A DNA stretch of 64,000 nt. It comes from an alpha proteobacterium AAP38. Lineage in GTDB: Bacteria; Pseudomonadota; Alphaproteobacteria; Azospirillales; Azospirillaceae. Shown one piece after another: positions 1 through 7,338 of this stretch; positions within the stretch are counted from its first letter, which is position 1; each line of letters opens with the position of its first letter. The notes below the pieces were generated by a model. The model did no database searches. It saw only the letters and a program-made list of their open reading frames with translations, and was not told the DNA's origin. The position numbers and the translations under genes were made by a program. The stretch lies in the NCBI GenBank assembly GCA_001296005.1, contig LJHR01000009.1, positions 496,001-560,000 on the forward strand, given 5' to 3'.

Positions 1-1520
1 AGATGCTGGAAACCGGCGATTTCATCGATATCCGGTTCCAGGATGAGGCAAGGCACAAGAAGCCTGTGGGCATCTACTGGATGCAGGCGGCGACCGTCCA
101 TCTGCTGACCGGCGGGGATGATACGGGGCCGGTCTGGATGTACCGGCTGCCGTCGCTGATCGGGGCCATCGCCGCCGTCCTGCTGACGGCATGGGCCGGA
201 CTGGCGCTGTTCGGGCCGGGGGCGGGGACCATCGCCGCCATGATGATGGCCACCTGCGTCATCCTGGGCGTGGAAGCGCGCATGGCCAAGACGGACGCGG
301 TACAGTTGGCCTGCATCCTGGGCTGCTTCGGCGTGCTGGCGCGGGCCTATCTGCGGCCCGACCGGGCCTTGCCCCTGTCGACGGCTCTGCTGTTCTGGGT
401 GGCGCTGGGGATCGGGGTGCTGGTCAAGGGTGTGATCCTGATGGTGGTGGGTACTGCCATCCTGGCGCTGTGGCTGATCGACCGGGAGGTGTGGTGGCTG
501 CGCCGGCTGCGTCCGACCCTGGGACTGCCGCTGTTCCTGGCCATCATCCTGCCTTGGCTGATCGCCATCACCATCGCCACCAAGGGCGCGTTCTTCGGTA
601 CCGCCGTGGGGCATGAATTTCTGGGCAAGGCGGCCACGGGACAGGAAAACCATGCCGGCCCGCCGGGATATTTCCTGGCGACCTTTTGGCTCAGCTTCTG
701 GCCCTGGGCGCCGGTGGTCTTTCTGTCGCTGCCGCTGATCTGGGCGCGGCGGCATGAGGCTTCGGTGCGCTTCTGTCTGGCGTGGATCATCCCGACCTGG
801 GTGATCCATGAGGCGGTGGTGACAAAGCTGCCGCATTACACCCTGCCGGTGCTGCCGGCGCTGGCCTTGCTGGCGGCGGCCATGGTGATCAATAACCGCC
901 GCCCGGTCTTATCCCGTGGCTGGGTCTGGGCGGCCACGGCAATGACGGTCATCGTTTCCGTCGCCTTTGCCGGGGCCATCATCGGCTTTCCGGTGCAGTT
1001 GATGGGGCAGGTGCAGGCGGGGTCTGTGCTGGCGGCTCTGGCCATCCTGGCCGTCGCCGGGCTGGTGGTGTGGCTGATCCGGTCGGCCCGTGGCGATGCG
1101 GCGGCCTATGTCGTGCTGGGCACTGTTTTCGCCTATATCGGCATCTTTGCCATGGCGCTGCCCAACCTGACGCCGATGTGGCTCAGCCCGCAGGTGAAGC
1201 AGGTTTTCGACGAGAACAAGCCGTGCCCCGGCAGCATCCTTGCCGCCGGTGGCTATAATGAGCCGTCGATGGTCTTCCTGGTCGGCACGCAAACGCGGCT
1301 AGGTGGCGGGGAACGGGTGGCGGCCCACCTGCTGTCCGACCCGGCTTGCGCCATCGGCATGGTCACCACGGGGCGGGAGGAGGAGGCGTTCCATGCCGCC
1401 CTGCGCGCCGCCGGGCGTGAGCCCCTTCTGGTCAGCGAGCTTTCGGGCTTCAACTATTCGCGTGGCAAGAAGGCCGTCCTGCATTTCTACACGCTGTCAA
1501 ACCGGGTTATTGCTCCATAA
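1..1520 (+). CDS. ArnT-like family 39 glycosyltransferase, 5' partial
   Basis: Inner-membrane GT-C glycosyltransferase of the PMT/ArnT group, which moves a sugar from a polyprenyl-phosphate donor to a lipid or protein on the periplasmic side. The frame is open to the left edge. The first visible residues (ETGDF, then RFQDEARHKKPVGIYW) match the family segment that follows the first periplasmic acidic motif, so roughly the first 40 residues, including the first helix, lie outside; the ATG at base 3 is internal. About ten hydrophobic helices follow, then a soluble C-terminal domain of about 100 residues with no further helices. The acceptor cannot be read from the sequence; lipid A or an exopolysaccharide lipid are family precedents. 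Confidence 0.85.
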   Translation, partial: MLETGDFIDIRFQDEARHKKPVGIYWMQAATVHLLTGGDDTGPVWMYRLPSLIGAIAAVLLTAWAGLALFGPGAGTIAAMMMATCVILGVEARMAKTDAVQLACILGCFGVLARAYLRPDRALPLSTALLFWVALGIGVLVKGVILMVVGTAILALWLIDREVWWLRRLRPTLGLPLFLAIILPWLIAITIATKGAFFGTAVGHEFLGKAATGQENHAGPPGYFLATFWLSFWPWAPVVFLSLPLIWARRHEASVRFCLAWIIPTWVIHEAVVTKLPHYTLPVLPALALLAAAMVINNRRPVLSRGWVWAATAMTVIVSVAFAGAIIGFPVQLMGQVQAGSVLAALAILAVAGLVVWLIRSARGDAAAYVVLGTVFAYIGIFAMALPNLTPMWLSPQVKQVFDENKPCPGSILAAGGYNEPSMVFLVGTQTRLGGGERVAAHLLSDPACAIGMVTTGREEEAFHAALRAAGREPLLVSELSGFNYSRGKKAVLHFYTLSNRVIAP

Positions 1521-1598
1521 GCCATTGCCACGGGCTTTGCCCTGCCGCCTGCCTGCTGCTATCAAGGCGGCAACGCATTCTTGTGATGGAGGTTTTTT

Positions 1599-2066
1599 AT
1601 GGCGGGTCGTATCGATGCGCGTCTGGCCGAACTGAATATCGAGCTGCCGAAGGCCGCCGTGCCGCTGGCCGCCTATGTGCCGGCCGTGCGCACCGGCAAC
1701 CAGCTGTTCATCTCCGGCCAGGTGCCGATGTGGAATGGCGAACTGCGCCATGTCGGCAAGCTGGGCGCCGGCTACAGCATTGAAGAAGGGCGCGAGGCGG
1801 CCCGCACCTGCGCCCTTAACATCATCGCCCAGGCCAAGCTGGCGCTTGATGGTGATCTGGACCGGATCGTGCGGGTGGTGAAGCTGGTGGGCTTCGTCAA
1901 TTCCACGGGCGATTTCAATGACCAGCCGAAGGTGATCAACGGCGCGTCCGAACTGTTCGGGGAGATTTTCGGCGATGCCGGCAAGCATGCCCGCTCCGCC
2001 GTGTCCGCCGCCTCGCTGCCGTTTGGTGTGGCGGTGGAGATCGAGGCGATTCTGGAAGTGGCGTAA
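1599..2066 (+). CDS. RidA/YjgF-family protein
   Basis: Small RidA-superfamily protein of 155 residues. Archetypal members deaminate reactive 2-aminoacrylate-type enamines produced by PLP enzymes. The family core is clear: LFISGQVP near residue 37, and a C-terminal ARSAV....LP....VEIEAIL block in which the arginine that binds the substrate carboxylate in canonical RidA is kept. It is longer than the usual 128 residues because of about 20 extra N-terminal residues, so it belongs to a divergent Rid subgroup rather than archetypal RidA. ATG at 1599 is preceded by a GATGGAGG ribosome binding site. It stands alone between the glycosyltransferase and the DUF482 pair. Confidence 0.85.
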   Translation: MAGRIDARLAELNIELPKAAVPLAAYVPAVRTGNQLFISGQVPMWNGELRHVGKLGAGYSIEEGREAARTCALNIIAQAKLALDGDLDRIVRVVKLVGFVNSTGDFNDQPKVINGASELFGEIFGDAGKHARSAVSAASLPFGVAVEIEAILEVA

Positions 2067-2154
2067 GGCTTTGTGCTGAACGGGTGGTGTCGCGACGCTT
2101 GGCCTCGACCCTGCCCGTTCTATATCCTGACCTCTCAACAGCACGGCGACGCCC

Positions 2155-3333
2155 ATGCCCGACGGTCAGGAACTGGACAATCTCAGCATCGATCTTGTCG
2201 ATGACATCCGCGTGATATCGGCGGGCGACTGGGATGCCTGCCTGCGGGATACGCCGGGCGGTGCCGACAATCCCTTTCTGCGCCACGCCTTTCTGGCGGC
2301 CATGGAAAGCAGCGGGTCGGTCGGCGGCGATACGGGCTGGGACCCCCGCCATGTCGCGGTGCGCGACGGTACGGGCCGTCTTCTGGGCATTGCCCCGCTT
2401 TATGTGAAGTACCATTCCTATGGCGAGTATGTGTTCGACCATGGCTGGGCCAATGCCCTGGACCAGGCGGGCGGCAACTATTACCCCAAGCTGCAATCGG
2501 CGGTGCCCTTCACACCCGTGACCGGCCCGCGCCTGCTGGTCCGGGCCGATGCGCCGCCGGGGGTGCATGGGGCCATCATCGCCACGCTGTCGGGTCTGGC
2601 CCGGCGCAACGACCTGTCCGGGACCCATGTCACCTTTCCCAATGAGGCCGACCATGACCGGTTCGTGGGGGCCGGCTGGCTGTCGCGCATCGGTATGCAA
2701 TATCACTGGGATAATCGCGGCTATCGCAGCTTTGACGACTTCCTGGGTGCCTTCAGCAGCCGCAAGCGCAAGATGGTGCGCAAGGAACGGCAGTGCGTGG
2801 CCGAAAGCGGGCTGCAACTGTTCACCCTGACCGGGGCGGATATCAGGGACGAGCATTGGGACGCGTTCGACCGCCTGTACCGGTCCACGTCCGACCGGAA
2901 ATGGGGTTCACCCTATCTGACGCGGGAGTTCTTCTTCCAACTGGGCCAAGACATGGCCGACCGCGTCGTTCTGGTCATGGCGCGCGATGGCACGCGCTGG
3001 GTGGGCGGCGCGCTCAACATGCTGGGCGAAACGACCTTGTATGGCCGCAACTGGGGCGGGTCGGAGGCTTATCCATTCCTGCATTTCGAGGCCTGTTATT
3101 ACCGCGCCATCGATTTTGCCATCGAACATGGCTTGACGCGGGTTGAGGCCGGTGCGCAGGGAGAGCATAAGATCCAGCGCGGCTATCTGCCCGTGAAGAC
3201 CTTTTCCGCGCATTACATCGCCCATCGCGGCCTGCGCTATGCCGTCACCGATTTCCTGCTGAAGGAACGGGCGGCGATAGAGGAGCATATGGCGGAGTTG
3301 ATGCAGGAAAGCCCCTATCGGCAGGAGGGCTGA
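2155..3333 (+). CDS. DUF482 / COG3146 GNAT-fold acyltransferase-like protein (copy 1)
   Basis: 392-residue protein of the DUF482 (peptidogalycan/FemX-like, COG3146) family, predicted to have two GNAT-type folds and to act as an aminoacyl- or acyltransferase; the substrate is not established. Family landmarks are the HAFLAAME segment near residue 43, the PVTGPRL block, the basic SRKRKMVRKER helix near residue 200, and the C-terminal GAQGEHKIQRGY motif. No signal peptide. A close paralogue follows 88 bases downstream on the same strand. The start at 2155 (ATG) lacks a strong Shine-Dalgarno sequence, so it is not certain. Confidence 0.8.
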   Translation: MPDGQELDNLSIDLVDDIRVISAGDWDACLRDTPGGADNPFLRHAFLAAMESSGSVGGDTGWDPRHVAVRDGTGRLLGIAPLYVKYHSYGEYVFDHGWANALDQAGGNYYPKLQSAVPFTPVTGPRLLVRADAPPGVHGAIIATLSGLARRNDLSGTHVTFPNEADHDRFVGAGWLSRIGMQYHWDNRGYRSFDDFLGAFSSRKRKMVRKERQCVAESGLQLFTLTGADIRDEHWDAFDRLYRSTSDRKWGSPYLTREFFFQLGQDMADRVVLVMARDGTRWVGGALNMLGETTLYGRNWGGSEAYPFLHFEACYYRAIDFAIEHGLTRVEAGAQGEHKIQRGYLPVKTFSAHYIAHRGLRYAVTDFLLKERAAIEEHMAELMQESPYRQEG

Positions 3334-3420
3334 GTTTCCAAAAGAGCGATGCCAAGAATCCAAAAAACACACTATCGTATATCTCAATTGTGTTTTAACG
3401 CGTTAACATAATTCGGATGT

Positions 3421-4608
3421 TTGGTAGTGTTCGATTGCCCCAATCAATTTACGGTCAGTATTACTGATCGCATCTCGAACATTGATGCTGATGCTTGGGA
3501 TGGCTGTCTTCTTGAGACACCTGGGGGCGACGATCACCCGTTTTTACAGCATGCCCATCTGCGTATTCTTGAAGATTGTCGTGCCATCGAGGGCCGGATC
3601 TGGGCGGCACGCTATCTGACGGCGCGGGATGCCGCCGGTCGGCTGGTTGCGGCAATGCCCATGTTTGTCAAAGCCAGTCCGTTCGGTGATCTGGTGAATG
3701 AACAGGCCTGGGTTGATCTGCATCGGCGGTCCGGTCGTCCCTATTATCCGAAGCTTCAGATCTGTGCCCCGTTCAGTCCGGTGACGGGACCGCGTCTTTT
3801 GCGCCGCCGTGACGCGCCGGAACAGCTGTTGTCGCGGATCATCGGGCTGGTCACGCGGTCGGCCGCATCCAGCAATCTTTCCGGCGCCCACGCCACCTAT
3901 GTGAATGAAGGCGACCTGAACTTATTCAAGAAGGCGGGATGGCATGCCCGCAGCAATATCCAGTTTCATTGGCATAATCAGGATTATCAAAGCTTTGATG
4001 ATTTCCTGGATACCCTTATCTCCCGCCGGCGCAGCATGATCCGGTCGGAACGTCACGAGGTGGCGCAGCGCGGCGTGGATATCCAGATCCTGACCGGGCC
4101 TGATCTGCGCGAAGAGCATATGGATGTTTTTGCCGGCTTCTATCTTTCAACCTTCGAGAAGAAGAATTGCCTGCCCCTGCTTCCCCGTGACTATTTCCTA
4201 ATGTTGGGGGAACGGATGGCCGACCGCGTGGTTCTGGTCATGGCCCGGGCGGACGGGCGCTATGTCGGCGCGACATTGAACATTCTGGGCAGCCGGACGC
4301 TGTTTTCCCGCAGCTGGGGCGGCGTGGAGGGCTTTTCCTTCCTGCATTTCGAGGTCACGAACTATCGCGCCATCGAGTTTGCGATTGAACGCGGGCTGGC
4401 GACATTGGATGGCGGCATCGGGGGCCTGCACAAGCTGAAGCGCGGCTATCAACCTGTCACCACCTGGTCCGCCCACCATATGCTGGACCCAGCCATGGAC
4501 AATGCCATCGCAGGGTTGGTGAGGCAGGAGGGGGCACTGGTGGCGCGGGAGCACCTCAATCTGGCAGGGCAGGGTGCCTATCGCCGGGGGCCGTTGCTGC
4601 GTCGTTGA
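3421..4608 (+). CDS. DUF482 / COG3146 GNAT-fold protein (diverged tandem copy 2)
   Basis: 395-residue paralogue of the preceding gene, alignable end to end (HPFLQHAHL, PVTGPRLL, SRRRSMIRSERHE, MADRVVLVMAR). It differs where the family is most conserved: the GAQGEHK motif of copy 1 reads GIGGLHK here, so the motif glutamate is lost. Copy 2 and its leader (AATTGTG...TTAACGCG) are also visibly less G+C-rich than copy 1. There is no ATG in frame after the upstream stop at 3409; the start is TTG at 3421 or GTG at 3427. I infer an old duplication with functional divergence, or acquisition of a homologue. Confidence 0.78.
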   Translation: MVVFDCPNQFTVSITDRISNIDADAWDGCLLETPGGDDHPFLQHAHLRILEDCRAIEGRIWAARYLTARDAAGRLVAAMPMFVKASPFGDLVNEQAWVDLHRRSGRPYYPKLQICAPFSPVTGPRLLRRRDAPEQLLSRIIGLVTRSAASSNLSGAHATYVNEGDLNLFKKAGWHARSNIQFHWHNQDYQSFDDFLDTLISRRRSMIRSERHEVAQRGVDIQILTGPDLREEHMDVFAGFYLSTFEKKNCLPLLPRDYFLMLGERMADRVVLVMARADGRYVGATLNILGSRTLFSRSWGGVEGFSFLHFEVTNYRAIEFAIERGLATLDGGIGGLHKLKRGYQPVTTWSAHHMLDPAMDNAIAGLVRQEGALVAREHLNLAGQGAYRRGPLLRR

Positions 4609-4817
4609 GCCGATTGGCGGAGGGGCGGCGACATTTACCCGCCCCTTGCGGGCAAGAAACGCCGACAGGGACATCATCCCACCCGGCATCTTTTGCCCCT
4701 TGCTCAAAAATCCGCAGATTTCCTTGGGTTCTGGTGGTTGGCATACCCTTTGCTTTTATGGCCTCGAACCGATTTGGCCCGGATGGGCCGTGAAGCGCCA
4801 AGCCAAGGAGCACCCCC

Positions 4818-6440
4818 ATGTCCTTCGTCCAGGATTGCGTCAGCATCTCCCGTCAGCACCTGATGGCCGGTTACCTGGCCGAAGCCGAAATGAGCTGCCG
4901 CACGGCGCTTCAGGCCGAACCGGCCCATTCGGAGGCCACGCACCTGCTGGGTATCATCGCGCTGCGGTCCAACCGCGCTGCCGAGGCCAACGAGCTGTTT
5001 TCCAAGGCCATCGCGCTGGATGGCGCCAAGGCCGAATTCCACAATAGCCGCGGCGTGCTGATGTATGGCTGCCGCCGGTTTGAGGAGGCGGAGGTTGAGT
5101 TCGCCCAGGCCGTTTGTCTGGATGAAAGCGATCCGCTGTCCTACAACAATCTGGGCAATGCGCTGCGTGCCCAGGGCAAGCTGGCCGAGGCCGAGCCCTG
5201 CTTCCGCAAGGCTGTCGAACTGCGCCCCTCCTATGCCGAGGCGCACAATAATCTGGGCAACACCCTGCGCGAGATGGGTTCTCTGGCCGAGGCGGAATTC
5301 TGCTTCCGTCACTCGCTGGCCCTGCGCCCGAAGAACCTGGACGCTGCCTATAATCTCGCAGCCCTGCTGCTCTATACCGACCGTCTGGACGAGGCTGGCC
5401 GCCTGTTCGCCAATGTCCTGGCGGGTGATCCCAGCCGGGCGGAGGCAGCCATCGGTCTGGCCCAGGTCTTCCAGGGGCAGGGCCGCATCGACGATGCCAT
5501 TGCGCTCTTGACCGGTGCCCATAACCGCATGCCCGACAATGCCGCCGTGCTGTTCGCGCTGCAATTGCTGCGCTCCACCCAGGTTCCCGCGTGGCACATC
5601 CCGATGATCAACGATCATGAACGCAACGACGCCTACGAGGCGGCCCTGCTGAACAATGTGAAGCCGGGGGATACGGTGCTGGAGATCGGCACGGGTTCCG
5701 CCCTGGTCGCCATGATGGCGGCGCGTGCCGGTGCCGGCCATGTCTATACCTGCGAGATGCACAAGCCACTGGTCGAGGTGGCCCGCGAGACGGTGGCGCT
5801 GAACGGTTATGACAAGCACATCACCGTGATCGGCAAGAAGTCCACCGATCTGGTGGTGGGCCAGGATATGCCGGAAAAGGCCGATGTCTTTGTATCCGAA
5901 CTGATCAATGTCGGCATGCTGGCGCCCGATATGCTGACCATTTTGCAGCATGCGCGCCAGAACCTGCTGAAGCCCGGTGCCAAGATCATCCCGGCGGCGG
6001 CTACCGTCTATGCCTCGCTGATCCAGGCCGACGACATGCGCCGCATCAGCCCGGTGCGCACCGTGTCTGGCTTTGACATGTCGAAGTTCGACCAGTTCCG
6101 CACGCCGGGTTACTGCACCATCGATCTGGCCGCCGACGCGCACCGCATGCTGTCTGAACCGGAAAAGGCCTGGTTCTTCGATTTCTACAAGAACATGCCC
6201 GACAGCGACGCCAAGGTCCTGACCGTCACCGCCTCGGAAACGGGTGTGGCCCATGGCATCGCCTTCTGGTTCGACCTGCACATGGATGAGAAGGTCGACT
6301 ACCACTCCAAGTCGCCGACCCGCACCAACCACTGGAAGCAGGCCGTGTATTTCTTCAATCACGACCTGCCCGTCGTGAAGGGCCAGCCGGTGATGATCGG
6401 CACGGGCTATGACCGGACGCAGATCCACTTCTACATCTGA
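4818..6440 (+). CDS. TPR-repeat protein fused to PRMT-like methyltransferase
   Basis: 540 residues in two parts. Residues about 5-245 are tandem TPR helices (repeats such as YNNLGNALRAQGKLAEAE and HNNLGNTLREMGSLAEAE). Residues about 255-540 resemble eukaryotic type II/III arginine methyltransferases of the PRMT7/PRMT9 group: an N-terminal IPMINDHERNDAY segment, SAM-binding motif I VLEIGTGSALVAMM, an acidic TCEMHK strand end, and a VSELINVGML loop. PRMTs normally carry two glutamates in that loop; I see only the first. The TPR-plus-PRMT order recalls PRMT9. No signal peptide, so a cytoplasmic protein methyltransferase recruited through its TPRs is a reasonable inference. Preceded by AAGGAG; followed by a clear terminator. 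Confidence 0.8.
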   Translation: MSFVQDCVSISRQHLMAGYLAEAEMSCRTALQAEPAHSEATHLLGIIALRSNRAAEANELFSKAIALDGAKAEFHNSRGVLMYGCRRFEEAEVEFAQAVCLDESDPLSYNNLGNALRAQGKLAEAEPCFRKAVELRPSYAEAHNNLGNTLREMGSLAEAEFCFRHSLALRPKNLDAAYNLAALLLYTDRLDEAGRLFANVLAGDPSRAEAAIGLAQVFQGQGRIDDAIALLTGAHNRMPDNAAVLFALQLLRSTQVPAWHIPMINDHERNDAYEAALLNNVKPGDTVLEIGTGSALVAMMAARAGAGHVYTCEMHKPLVEVARETVALNGYDKHITVIGKKSTDLVVGQDMPEKADVFVSELINVGMLAPDMLTILQHARQNLLKPGAKIIPAAATVYASLIQADDMRRISPVRTVSGFDMSKFDQFRTPGYCTIDLAADAHRMLSEPEKAWFFDFYKNMPDSDAKVLTVTASETGVAHGIAFWFDLHMDEKVDYHSKSPTRTNHWKQAVYFFNHDLPVVKGQPVMIGTGYDRTQIHFYI

Positions 6441-6523
6441 ACGGAAATGGATCGCGGATAAGCAAGGATGGTTGGGGCTTGATTTCTTGCCGGACCTCAA
6501 CCCCTATCATCCTTGCCCAAAAC

Positions 6524-6560
6524 AAGGGGCGGTGCCAAAAGGGCGCCGCCCTTTGTCTTT
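6524..6560 (+). terminator. Rho-independent terminator after the TPR-methyltransferase gene
   Basis: A 13-base-pair stem (6524-6536 with 6542-6554, including two G-U pairs) closes a five-base loop and is followed by TGTCTTTT; an A-rich tract precedes it. It ends the upstream gene and, because it would otherwise lie inside an N-terminally extended thioesterase frame, supports the start of that gene at 6582. Confidence 0.8.
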
Positions 6561-6581
6561 TCCGCTGTTCCGGTGCTGTCG

Positions 6582-7121
6582 ATGAATTTGATCTTCCGCC
6601 TGCTGCGCGTCGTGCTGGCTGCTCTTCTGTCGGGGCGGCGGGTGGAGCCGTTGGGGACCTCCATCCTGGGGTTCCGTGTCTGGTTGAACGATATCGACAC
6701 GAACCTGCATATGAATAATGGCCGGTACTTCACCATCGCCGATCTGGGCCGCGTCGATCTGATGATCCGCACCGGCATGCTGCGGATGCTGATGGCCCGC
6801 AAATGGGCGCCGGTGCTGGGCGGCGCCATGATCCGGTTCCGGCGCGAACTGAAACCGTTTCAGCCCTATCGCCTGAAAACCCGCGTCCTGTGCTGGGAAG
6901 GCAAATGGATCTACCTGGAACATGTGTTCGAGGCGATGGACGGCCATCTGGCCGCTGTCATCGTGGTCAAGGGCGTGTTTCTGGAGCGGGGCCGGTCCAT
7001 CGATACGTCGGTGTTGATGCACCATATGGGCATTGACCTGGAAAGTCCGCCCATGCCCGACGATATCCGCGCCTGGCAGGAGGCGCAGCAGGCGGCCAGC
7101 GACCGGGCGAAGGAGGGGTGA
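6582..7121 (+). CDS. Hot-dog fold thioesterase (4HBT/THEM6-like)
   Basis: 179-residue acyl-CoA thioesterase-like protein with the signature DIDTNLHMNNGRYFTIADLGR near residue 36, typical of 4-hydroxybenzoyl-CoA-thioesterase-like hot-dog proteins that hydrolyse acyl thioesters. The N-terminus (MNLIFRLLRVVLAALLSG) is hydrophobic and may be a membrane anchor, as in THEM6-like members. The frame is open back to 6513 but the terminator at 6524-6560 lies within that stretch, so ATG 6582 is preferred. It is convergent with the S9 peptidase, with palindromic repeat copy A between them. The physiological substrate is unknown. Confidence 0.8.
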   Translation: MNLIFRLLRVVLAALLSGRRVEPLGTSILGFRVWLNDIDTNLHMNNGRYFTIADLGRVDLMIRTGMLRMLMARKWAPVLGGAMIRFRRELKPFQPYRLKTRVLCWEGKWIYLEHVFEAMDGHLAAVIVVKGVFLERGRSIDTSVLMHHMGIDLESPPMPDDIRAWQEAQQAASDRAKEG

Positions 7122-7132
7122 GGCTCTCGGGC

Positions 7133-7290
7133 TGTTGCTCCCTCACCCTCCCAAGCCTTGGCAGGCTTGGGCCCCTCCCTCTCCCGCACGCGGGCGAGGG
7201 GCGTAAACAATGAGATTTGCCCCTCGCCCACGTCAGTGGGAGAGGGAGGGGCCCGTTGGCGTCGGCCAATGGCAGGGTGAGGGAGCAACA
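7133..7290. repeat. Nested palindromic intergenic repeat, copy A
   Basis: 158-base imperfect palindrome bounded by a perfect 17-base inverted repeat (tgttgctccctcaccct at 7133-7149, its complement at 7274-7290). Inside are a CCCAAGCC/GGCTTGGG hairpin, a GCCCCTCCCTCTCCC / GGGAGAGGGAGGGGC pair and an inner GCGAGGGGC / GCCCCTCGC pair. No coding capacity. A second copy with the same core lies at 30597-30733. The form suggests a MITE- or BIME-like element; it sits between convergent genes. Confidence 0.85.
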
Positions 7291-7319
7291 TAAAAAAAGG
7301 GGAGCCGAAGCCCCCCTTT
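7291..7319 (-). terminator. Intrinsic terminator of the S9 peptidase gene
   Basis: A ten-pair stem with one mismatch (7296-7305 with 7310-7319) and a CGAA tetraloop. Read on the minus strand it is followed by a run of seven T, 20 bases past the peptidase stop codon. On the plus strand only TTTCTCT follows, so it may work weakly in both directions. Confidence 0.8.
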
Positions 7320-7338
7320 CTCTGATCCGCCGTAACCG

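Noticed and set aside
4621-4646. AGGGGCGG / CCGCCCCT hairpin after the second DUF482 gene
   Set aside because: Eight pairs but a ten-base loop and no T-tract, so it is too weak to call a terminator.
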